DNA of 64,000 nucleotides. It comes from Lineus longissimus. Lineage: Eukaryota > Nemertea > Pilidiophora > Heteronemertea > Lineidae. Shown here one piece after another: positions 48,001 through 60,000 of the stretch. Each line of letters begins with the position of its first letter. Within the stretch, counting starts at the first letter, position 1. The position numbers were made by a program, and so were the translations under genes. The notes under the pieces were generated by a model. That model was not told the origin of the DNA, searched no databases, and worked only from the letters and a program-made list of their open reading frames with translations. The stretch is from NCBI RefSeq assembly GCF_910592395.1, contig NC_088321.1:14818001-14882000 (forward strand), in the 5' to 3' direction.

Positions 48001-51000
48001 GGGACTTTCCATAATGATTGATATTGTTTTCATCCTAGCCTGACACTTAATACCAGTGTATGGGCTGTGACAACTTTCTGAGTTACTTTTGTGTTGAGGG
48101 TGGAGGGTTTGGAGGGGGAACATTTTTTGTACAGAAATTCTGGCAACCCCATGATATGCTACTGAGGCTATTCTGACTGGGCAGTTCTTAGAGAACTACA
48201 TAAATATCGCAACAGAAATTCAAAACAACAGAAAGTGAAGAAGGTCAATCGAATAAAATTTGGATTTTCTGGTTACCATGGTCACTCGTATTCCCGGACA
48301 TTTCTACACCATTATAGCTGTCTGTGGGAAGGAAATATAGCAAGAACATTAGAGAGATTGGGAAACGAAGAAAAAGTTGGATTACGAAAATGAGGACAAA
48401 AGAGTGCAAATTACAAAAGCGTGGTTTCCCTGCAGATGTAAGCACATCTTTTAAGGAATAGAAAATTGTGCACCAAAAGTCAAATTTCAACTTTTGATAA
48501 TGACAATTTGAATACCTCAGTAGAAATGCGAGTGAAATTTTGAAATTGCGATCAGTTATTTTAATGCTTGCCAAGGAAATTTCAACAGTCGCTATGCGAC
48601 TTCAATCATTGCAAAGGAAATTTCAAGGTTGCCATGGAAATACTACAGTTTCGTGAACGAATATTTCACAAAGAAGCATTTTCCAATGGTTGCTAGCCAT
48701 ATTTTTATGGTTGCTATAGATACTACAAAAGTGCAGCGTTGCTATGGTTCGAAGTAAAATTCCTAAGACTGACAATGATAAAGCAGAAACACAACAGCAG
48801 AAAATTACTTTTTGCATGCAATAAATTGTTTTTTATCTTATGGTTTGTTTCTGTGACTGAATTAGATTTTTTTGCACACAGTCAACTTAACTTGAGGAGT
48901 CGCTAACATTCACAGACTCAAAAACATCAAAATGAAAACGTCTTAATACCAAAAAAGCGCAAGTATAAAATATTAAACATATTTAAAATATTTAAAATAT
49001 TTAAAATATCTAATTCATGAAATTTAGGACAAGTTTTTCATAGCTAAGGAGGGGGTATTAAAACTATTGGATTGGGAAAAAAAAAAAACAAACTTGTGAT
49101 GATTCAAAAATTCAACCAGATCAGATACACATTTTTCACGCAGCTGAGTTTCTATCAAGTTGATCAAACGAGTCTCAAGCAAAACGACTTTGATGTACTA
49201 ATCAAGGGAAGGGAGTCTCAATATTTAACGATCAATTTAATTTCAATACTGCATGTCAACAACAACTGAATGTCTTACTTCAGAAAAGATCGACAAACTT
49301 TTTGGCATTCAGAACATCTAACGAATAATTTAGTGCATGCAAGTGTGGAACACAACAGAACATAAAATTTCAGCAATCTATGAGTACATGCAGCAACTTC
49401 GATTTTAAGAAAGGATTTTAAATGAATTGACCAGAAAAAAATGTTTAGAAAGAAGCACTTTTGATATTTAGAAGGATGTGTATGATATATCAAATGGTTA
49501 TGATGACCCATTTACAATGATAAACTGATGATTCAAGCCTTTTTAACTGAGACATCGAAGAATGAATTTCGGAGAACACCAAAGATAGAATGGAACACCA
49601 CCTGAAGAGAGACAGGGCAGGGAACACCTTTTTTGGGGGTTATCATCCAACCACCATCCAAGCAAGCCTGGACATCAGCTGTTCCTATTGAAATACAAAG
49701 GTTTTAACTGTTGCTAGGGAAATGAGAACTGTTGCTATGGAAATCAAATCTTGTTATGGGGATGAAATGTCTTACTAGGCTGGTTTCTATGCAACTTGGA
49801 ACAGTTAGCATGAAATTATCAGTCATGAAGGAGAAATTGAAATGGAAGGCAACATTATCAGTTTTTATGGAAACAAACAGGGTGCATGGTTACTACGGAA
49901 ACATGTCTTAGCAACAAATCATCATTGTTGTTTCATGGGTTGCTATGGAAACAAGCATGGTTACTATGGAACATGTCCCAGCAACAAATTCATGCTAAAA
50001 TAAGCATCAAATATTGTTTTAATCTGAAACGCTAAGTACTGTTATTGATCAGTAAAAATGATTACTAATTGGGAATAATTGGTGGTTATTAATTGATAAC
50101 ACATAAAGAGTGATCAAAATTATAGTTAAAACTTGTTGATTAGAATAATGATTAATCACACATTTTTACAAAATAAAAGTTTTATTTTTAGGTTTTATGA
50201 ATTATAAAACTTGAAGCAATATTAATCACACTGAATTTAAAATTTGTGATATCAAAAAATTAATTTATTGAAATTTTTTAATTTTTTTTTATAACATGCA
50301 TGCAAAATGTGTAAATATTATTTGCATGCATTTTAAAGAAAACTGTCAACACCACACCAAATAAAATGTGCAAAGTTATTATAAACAAAAACACTACTAT
50401 TTGACTCATTAGTAAAGAACAAAATGTAAAATTTAATTTCTTGACTTTTTTCCTGGCAAAAAGGGCCTACATTTTGAATGCCTTGACTGATGCGTGTTTG
50501 AATTGCAGAAAACGACCAATGTGTAAAACTAGTACTAATGTGATGGGTAAAAGATGCAGAAATTGCAATCAGTGGAATTAGAATAGTGTTGGTCACTCAT
50601 CATCTTTGACACCTTCAGCGCCGAACCACGTAGATGGACGTGGCCCAAATCCCCCCTCTCTGAGCTGGTTATCGGAGTCTCACCGACTTCATGAAAGAAC
50701 TACGCCATCGCCATCTTCAGGGCAAGGTAGGAACTGAAGGAACCAAACGGTCTTGTCAGTTCCGCCCGTGCCCTGAAGATGGCGATGGCGTAGTTCAGAA
50801 CATTAAATGACTTCACGAAAGAACTACGCCATCGCCATCTTCAGGGCAAGATAGGAACTGATAGGACCCTTCTTGTCTTTTCAGTTCCTGCTTTACCCTG
50901 AAGATGGCGATGGCGTAGTTCTTTCGCGAAGTCCATGAGACTCCGATAACCAGCTCAAAGGGGAAGGGGGATTTGGGCCACGTAGATCTACCTGGTTCGG

Positions 51001-54000
51001 CGCTGAAGGTGTTAAAGGAGTGAAATTTACTGCGAGGCTCTAAATATGTTACCTTCCACTGCAGCGGTTTTGCTCAAACTTGTGTCTGTCTGAACTGAAT
51101 GTGAAAATTGGAGTTTCAAATAAAAGTATCTTCGATAGATTTGAATTTGACGTGTACTATCAAAACAGCAAACTGGTGGGTTTTTCCTGTGAAATGATTC
51201 TAGCTACTAGAGATTTGTGATTACCTCGTAGTCTGCTGACCCTAGCATTGGTAATACGGGTCTGGGAGTGGGTAGACCGATATTGGGATTGTGACCTCCC
51301 TAGATGTTTGGGGTAGACAACGTCAGAGAAATTAGTTTCATTTCCGTATTACAAGCCGAAAGGTGCATGCCACGATCTTAGAACATAAGACTTGATGGCC
51401 ATACTAATTTCAAGCAGATTATGGTAAATCTTAATGATAAATCATTTCAAGCCGATAATGGTCGATGGTTCAAATCTTGAGGCTTTCTAATTCTATTTTA
51501 TTTCTATTTCAAAATTGTTTGAATAATATTCATTGTGCTCTTGAAAAACATTTTGAAGTTGAGGTGAAGGCCTAAACTACAGATCAAGTTACTTCTTATG
51601 CTTTTTCCAGGTGTGTGTTTAGTGAAAATTAAAGAGACAGAAAAAACCTACAGGGAAATAAAGAGCTGTGCATCACAATAAATCAAAATGTTTGAAACGT
51701 GCTACAAAGTGGCATTGGATCAATCTGTGACAAGTTCTTTACAGAACCTCTCTATCAAGGACACTCTTTGGACCAAAAATGATGTCCTTGTCCATTTTTG
51801 CTGCAGTGGTTTTCCAATTACAACCATCTCCGCTTAGATTCGTATAAAATATGGAAGCGGAAGTTGAAATAACAAAACAGAAGTACCATTATATCTAGTT
51901 TGCGCTGAAACTCTTCAACAGCTTTTGCGACCACCGATGTTCTCATCAAGCGGTAAACAATAAGGTCACAGATTATTCCAAGCAATCATAACTTTTTGCC
52001 GACTCGGCAATTTTTGAGAAGAGGGGAGGGGTAACACTTCTACGACAACAATTATCTAAACCTGAAACCGAAAGATAAGCAATGTCAATGTGAGGACCAG
52101 AGGTCAAGGTCAGATTGGTATGACCTTCAAATGATCGACCTTTAGGCAATTACAACCGTCAACCTTTTTTGCCCTTGACCCCTCCAAAGTCATTTCTGAA
52201 GGATGCAATTCTGATAAAATTGCTCAACATAAATGATCACAAACAAGAAAACACCTGTTGTTTTCATAAAATTACCACATTTCTTGAAAAAAACATTCCT
52301 AACCTTGAAAGTACCTGAAGGACCTTGACCTTTGACCCCAGTTCGCCTCACCAAGTAACACATAAATAGGCACAATGCAGATGATAAAACTGTAGGACGA
52401 GGGGTCATTTGGATGCAGAATCAGAGTCAATAGTCATGAGAAGTCAATTCAGAGGCCATATACTTAACAGCCTAATTAATTTCAGGGCAACACCTGATGA
52501 TGCAGTCAATTTAGAAGCAATACAAGATAACTAGGCCAATTGCGATGACATACAAGGCCAGTCAGAGACCATACATGATAACTAAGTCAATTTTGATGCC
52601 ATACCAGGCTACCAATAATAGTTCAGAGGCCATATTTGACAACCATATCCATTGAGAGGCCGTACTTGCGACAAATACTAATTTCAGCGCTGCGCATAAA
52701 CTTTCAATAACTGACTTATCAGGACATTTCACCAGACTCTGCATGACCTTTGACCCGAGCCCCAGCCAATAGGATTATACTAATATTGGACACTTGCATC
52801 GCAACATATTCGCCTGAACGCCGCAAATATTTAACGGCGACGGAAGATGTTGTTTCGACTCGTCATCTTCGGTCTCTGTCGTAAAAGAAGGTAAGAAAGC
52901 CGTTAATACTAGCGAGAGAGAGGCTGCCTGGCTGTTTCTTTTACTGTGTTGCACCCCCTTTGGGCAAAACACTTAACCTGACACAGTCCTGGCTTGCATA
53001 CCGCAAATAGGCAATGAGCTTTTATCAGTTGGATTATTTTGTAGGTGGACGACACTCCTTTAAAGGCAAAAGTTACAGGTATTTCCTGATGGAAAGATAT
53101 GATTTATTAGGCCATTATTTTAGTTGATTGCCCATAGATCTTGGGGGACAGGGGCATGAAATGATTTTTCCCTCAAAGGGAAGGAAAATTATTAATTTTT
53201 AAGCAACACATTCGAACAGCCAGACAGACGAGTCATCTACTTCTGCAAGATAAGCAGTTGATGTTATAGATCCTGGAATGCAAAGCTGGCATAATAGAGA
53301 TATTGAAACAGACTATAGATCGGCAACATCCTAGAGATATTGAAACAGACTATAGATCAGCAACATCCTAGAGATATTGAAACAGTCTATAGATCAGCAA
53401 CATCCTAGAGATATTGAAACAGACTATAGATCAGCAACATCCTAGCTTCTACATCTGGAGAAGCAAGTCTTCTGAAGGTGATCAATTCGTTTTCATAACA
53501 GAATTTGCCGAGGTTGTGAGAAAATCTCACATCAACTGATGATGAAATATGTGGAAAGGGAATCACCTCAAGTGGGGCTCCAGTGCGCAACCTCTGAACT
53601 CAGATACTGATTTCAAAGGCCGTCCAACAAAACTGGTGCACTCCGAGTGCTAAACTAATCGTCAGTGCTGTCAAACTAACGATAGTTTAAACTAAATCTG
53701 CTAAAGGTGTAAAAGGCAGTGCTGACATTTACACAGAATTCCATTTACACAGAAATCCATTTACACAGAAATCCGTTTCAACAGAATTCCATCTACATAG
53801 AGAGACAAAGGTACAAAAAAAACATTCTATATTTATTCTGAAATAGAATTTGATTAAAAATTGCACAGAAGTATAAATTCATATACACTTGTGGCAAGGA
53901 AACAAATGTTATCCAACCTGATCTGGTAGGCCTACTTAACCGAGGACTGGTCATATTTTGTTCAACATGAAAATGTAACTGATACTGAACGACTTTAGAG

Positions 54001-57000
54001 CGAACAGAAAATACTGCTGTGTCATTTGTTGAAAGCTCTCAAATAATTCATAGTATCAATAGTTTCGAAAGTGATTTGTTTTTTAGGAAATTTATTCATT
54101 TTCTGAGATGTTTCCCAAAATAGCCCAGTCCATAAAGGGTTAAATCATGATGATATTACGATGAGAGATGATGTGATATATGACATGTTAAATCTATGAC
54201 AGAGATCTGAAAGAACAGATATCTGCCACGACACATACCGATGTAAGAATCCACAGAAACGGCTGTTGACCGGAGCCAACCTCGTACCTAAGGCCCAACA
54301 CCTTACCTTTGATCATCTCCGCACTTTGAACGATCTCTGTGACCGAGGTTGCGACGCGTTTTGAAATCACGGCCATCTTTTGTCTGTTTTCTTGCGATGG
54401 TTTCTGTATAGTCTGAAAACGCAAACCACAAATGATACGGACTGTTGTGGCCAAGATTGATAAATGGGAGGCCTATTCGAATCAACTTTTGCTCGTCAAA
54501 CTGGGGCTACAAGTACTAGCCTATAACAGACAAATTTGTCCGATGCCAACCCACTACCAAGGTTGGATAAGTCTGTCAACCTAAAACCAAAGCTCCTGGG
54601 TTCGATTCCCAGTCAGTCCTGTTACACTCATGTGATAGAGAGGACGACTCTCTTCGACAGCATAGGTTTCCTCCGGGGTCTCCGGTTTCCTCCTACCTAC
54701 ATTACAATCGCCAAGTATTGTTTACAGAGCTAATAATGTCCTTGTTGACGCTCAGCTCTCAACTGAATATGTTTCAAGCGCTCTTCCCCAGGGTCAATGA
54801 TCTGTAGTGGCCTAGGTGAGACTTCAGTGGCATGTTCAAACTTGTTCAGTACAGCGCTGCTCTGAAGTAAGGTGATGTCGAATAGAACTTGCCCAGCTGA
54901 TGGAAACATACTTACAATATTAAGCATCTCCATAAGTTCTCGATACGCCACGCAGCAATCACGGCCCGAGTTGATCGTCTTTATTCGAATTTCCTTCGTC
55001 TCTGCAGTCATAGCAGTTGCCTGGAAATACAATCAAAACCCTACAGATTCGAAACTATCTTGCTCACACTTTATAAAACCGAATTTTCCCTGTTAAGTTA
55101 TGTATTAAACATTCTCATCTCATTCTTGAACCTTGGCCCCTTTGAGAGGAAAGAGCAAATTGGCTTTGAAGGGATTTTAACTCATGACTTCTCTGACAGT
55201 AGTCAGGCACTCTTTCATTGTATCACCGCACTCAGGTAATTCAAACAATTGGTACCAGAGTTCTTAAATCTTATTCGCTCTGCATTGTGTAGCTCAAACT
55301 TCCAGTACAAACCTCAAGAAAATTGACATTTTCCCCAAAAAAATTTTAAAGAAAATTTTTCTTCTTTTTCTTACCTTGCAGACATGAAGTAAATCAAACA
55401 TAGCCTTCCGCCCGATATTTGACGCAGCAATAACATCCTCTTGCCTCCCAGAATTTCCAGCGGCGACCGTTTTCCCCGTTGCCATGGTGACAGGCTTCGT
55501 TGCCCGGATGAGATCCTCGGCCGTCGCCTTGACCTCTGTGCGATCGGTCGCCTCGTAGGCGCGCAGCTCTTGACTGATGGCTTCGATGGTGGACTCGAGG
55601 GCCCTGGTCCCACGTGCAGCCTCATCCTCTACAGTCTTAACAGTTTTAAGTAGCGAGGTGACGTTCGTGACCATGACCTAGAAATTCAAGAGAGCAGATC
55701 TCCAGGATTACACCAAGGATAACAGATACACATTCTACATCTCATTCTTTGTATTTTCTACACATTTGGACAAACATCGATTTTCGAGTCTCCTTCTCCT
55801 TGATGTCTTGCAATCAAATTCTGATGAGGGGCATCTACATGGGTTTGTTTTTTTGAATTTTCTTTCTCCTAGAATGGTTACTGAACGATATAAGTCTAGA
55901 TTAGAAGTCTCACCACAACTACTTCATGAATTTAACATAACATCAACTCCTGGAGAAAAAAATATGAAACTTAAAACCGAACACAGGCACAGAAAACGAC
56001 TCATTTGGATTACTACATTTCTTCCACAAGTATTCAAGCATCACTGCACACTGGTCCCCCATTCAGATGGTGACTGACCGCATATCTGACACAAAATCAT
56101 GGAGACCTTTCTCCAAACATTTGCTTAGTATATGAAAGACACAAACAATGACAGATCACATTGGATAAACCCTACAAAAGGGCTTGGGGCTTCTCAAGAG
56201 AGTGTACATCTAGCCCGTCTGCCAACATTTAGGTTTGTTTTGGCTCTGAACAGCCACCTCTGACTGTTACGAAGTCAGCCACAATGGATGTACAGCACAA
56301 ACATTTCGATGTTTCCCAGGCTTCCATGTTGTTTTCTGTGCGTGCTGAACTAATTAGTATAAGATGAACTATGAACTCTGGCACGATTTAACGCAGCGCA
56401 TCGCAGGGGGGGAGGTCAGGCGGTTATATGAGTTTGAAACAATGAGGGCCCAGTCATTGGGGGGGACGAAAAGGAGAATGATTCCTGAGTGAAAAAGGCG
56501 AAAAGAGACTAAAAGCAGGGAAGATTTAAATGGCCCAGTAAAAAACTTAAGGTCGCATTAAGTTCTCTTTCAAAATCTGAGTAGTTTCGTGGACACCAAA
56601 CAGCGACTTTTCAGAGCTTCATGTAAAATTCAAAGCTTTTTTTAAAATTTGTGATTTCGTTATCCATTTGAAAGGGGATCCACACCTGTTCGGTACTTTC
56701 TCCATGCTAGGAAGGCAGTTTAATCAAACTTGTTACACGTTTTTTTAAAGAAATGACAAACTATTTAAAGGACACACTGGACAGAACAAGGGCAACTTCA
56801 GAGAGATGAGGAAGTTAATGTTTATCATGCACTTAAACGCATCTTTCTAAGTCGGTGGCTAATTTTAGAACTTAACAAGAATGTGTTGAATTCTAGCAGT
56901 GTGATTAAAGGTGCATGTGCTAAGCTACGCAGAGGGTGGGCGGCGCAGTCCCTAGTGAATTTTGAGGACAAATTCCTACAAATTTTAATCAATATTTACT

Positions 57001-60000
57001 TACAAATCCAAACATAAACAAAACGTCTGACGAAAAAGCAAATAACGGCAACTCCTGCGACAGCCAATCAGAACTCATCGTGCACAGTTCAAAGTTCATC
57101 TTATACTTACCTTGACCACATCATTTACCTTAGCAGAGTCTTTAAGATTCGTCATAGCAGGATCGTGCACAGTTTTTCCCGAGGCATTCTTGGTGGCACT
57201 AATTAGGTCACCGAGGGCCGAGGCAACGTCCTTCACGGCGTTGATGAGTAGGACCTAGGAATCGGAGAAAATATTTGCGGTTTGTATTTGATGCCAATTA
57301 TGGTCCAGTTACGCAACTCAGCCAATGTCTAGCAGGGAGCCATGGACCCGGCAGTTAGAGCAACAGGGACACTTGCTGATCCTGGTGTGAGGTTCATCAA
57401 AAATAACATTATTTGGACATTTTACAATTTTACCAGAAATTTTTGTGATTTGAGACGTCTTTATTTCCCACTCTTTTCAGTGATCCTTTACCTGGCTAAT
57501 CTAATCACCACCTCTGACAGATTAGTCATTGTCTTGACGGCGCTCTTTACAGTGAAGGCAAATGGTTCCCCCACTCTCAGTTTGCCCCTCCCCTCCCGCC
57601 ACCCTACAAATTGATACAATGAAATCGTTACCTGTGCGTCTGGCTGATCCGAGCCCAGGGCAGCAGCACCTCTCTTCACAACCTCCGACAGATTAGTTAT
57701 TGTCTTGACAGCGCTCTGCGCAGCAATGGCCAGTTGTTCCTGGTTAGAGGCGGCACCTGCGACGAGGGTCTTGGTGTCCTCCACGAGGGCCTTGGCAGTC
57801 TTCAAGATGCTCTCCCTGTAAAAGAAACATCACAAATTAACGTTAGTTTAGACAGCACTTGGTGCAGTGATGACAAGTTTGATCATTTTCTGGACGATCA
57901 GTGCCAAATTTTTATGATAGATGAAGAAGAATTGCTCCTATGGTGGCAGAAGGATCTCGTAGAACAGAGACCAACACAACCCGCCACATGCCCTGTGTCA
58001 AGTGTGCGCTGGCCCAACATAAACCGTGTGTGTAGGCCCCTGGCCCAACATAAACTGTTTGTGTGGGCACCTGGCCCAACATAAACTCTGTGTGTGTGTG
58101 TGTGTGTGTGTGCCCCTGTCCCAACATAAACTCTGTGTGTGTGTGTGTGCCCCTGGCCCAACATAAACTGTTTGTGTGGGCCCCTGGCCCAACATCATTC
58201 AACCGATTCAGCATGTCAAATTCTGACCACTTTTTCGCATCATCAAATAAGGACCTCATACCTGTGATCAGAGAAGACATTCTCATCCGTTTCTGCGTTA
58301 AGGGTTCCGGCCGTAGCAAACATGATGGTCGTGTCCAGATCACCGATGATTCCACTCACTGTGCTGGCAGCGTTGATACAGGCCTGGGTCCCTCGTGATC
58401 CTGCTTGCAGTGCCGCCAAAACATAGGAAACCTACAAATAGTAGAAAAGTATAATATTTACAGAAGATCAGTAGTAAATGTCCTTTTCATTAAGGAAAGG
58501 GCTACCTGATCATGGTCGGAATGTTTGAAATCCAAATTCTAAAAGCCGAGAATGGGCTTAGGAATTTTCAAACAAATCAGCTACAAGCAAAAGTCTCTTT
58601 CTGTCAGGCCACCATACAGTTTCCTTGGATTTTCTCCTAATGATTACATTCTTAAAGAAACTATATTTGGTCAATTTCTTTTTGATGCTGTTCACTTTGA
58701 CCAACAGCAGACGTCAATACGTCTGAGCAGCCGAAACGCTTCTTTTGGATTACTTTGAAGATTGTCCAGATTCAATGGGAAAATTTCAAGAAAAGTCAAT
58801 CTTTGCCATCATATGGACAACTCTTCTTCAAATATCTTCCAAGATTTGGCACTGATCGCCCAGAAAACAATACGAACCTTTTCCGCGACAGTCCTAGCAT
58901 GGTCCGTCAAGTCCTTCTTTGCAAAACTATCCGTTGGGTTGGCTTGGAGGTTTCCAGCATCCCTGACAAGGTCGATGGAGGCGTTGCCTAATTCTTGGAC
59001 TGACAGCTTGATTCGGTTCCCGACTTCTGGATTCGCCGTTGCCCCGACCGCCCCTCGGGAGTCGTGGACCAAATTGGAGTAGTCGCGTGTGACGTTATTT
59101 GCAAGTGTTCCAAGATCGCCTGCACTTTGGGGCGATTTACTCAGCTGAAATTGAAATTATACTGATCAATTTCACGATAGAAATTGCCTTTTTAAAGCAC
59201 AGGAAGGGAATCTAGGGCTCGACTTGTCCTATCGTGGCCAGTGTTAGGATTTTTTTAGGCAGATTTTATGACGGAGATTATAGGGAGCGTGAGGGAAAAG
59301 ATGGAAGTGATGGCCTCGTCTGCTTATAACATGAGTGTAACTTTGATGCATACTTCAACTCAATTTGCGTAAGAAATCGTGGCAGACGTTTTTTTGTGCG
59401 TTAAATTCATGCCAAGCACAGGTGTTGAATACGATAGGCAAATAATATCAAATTTTCCCCCGAAAAATATGCAATAATTCATTCAATTTTGATATGAAAC
59501 GTTCCACACTAACCGCTACAATCAACCACTACTAAAAGCACAATATCAAATCAAGGTGCACAAAATTTTTTTAACATTTTCATCAATTTTTGGGCAAGAC
59601 ATTCGCCATAACATAAAACCACCATGCCAAAGATTATATTTTAACCGTTTTTTCCCTAATGTACACCTAATTTTTTAAGAACAAAGCATAGAAGGGACCT
59701 TTATAAGGGGAAAAGAGCTGTTTGTTAATAATGTGGTTAATAAGCAGGGAGGAATTTAAGCAACTGGCCCTTTGTAAAAAAATATTTTGTAATTAACGTT
59801 GGCAAACCCTATTGCCAAGTTCAGTTCTCGCTCACCAACTTTCTCCCCATTATTCCAGATCTGTTGCTGGATTAACGAATACAAAATAGGAAAATGGCAG
59901 AGATATTATGCCGCTTATTGTGACAGGGTCAGGGATGCAGTTATCAGGGTGTAGCAGTGCCCTAAGCAACAAGAAATGAAAAAAATTTTATGTGAAAATG

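Larger units (their letters stand above)
39173..54306. other. 15-kb talin intron
   Basis: No exon of talin or a nested gene was recognised. Contents in window order are a dispersed repeat (39891-39972), a repeat pair (41527-41579 and 43395-43445, AGTTCCAAAGTGGCC core), a MITE (44909-45075), a SINE (45680-45790), a 41-bp minisatellite (46178-46475), GTTGCTATGGAAAC-like arrays (42.1-50.0 kb), a palindromic element (50610-51011), degenerate GAGGCCATA-type short repeats (about 52440-52740), a 37-bp minisatellite (53297-53444) and an 18-bp ATTTACACAGAAATCC repeat (about 53735-53790). Confidence 0.7.

Noticed and set aside
47477..48043. 188-codon plus-strand frame in the talin intron
   Set aside because: It has no domain, no conserved composition and no promoter or poly(A) context, and its end runs through the GTTGCTATGG-type repeats. 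Most likely chance.
57912..58355. 147-codon minus-strand frame with His-Thr repeats
   Set aside because: It comes from the (CA)n minisatellite and reads out of frame through the talin exon 58262-58431.
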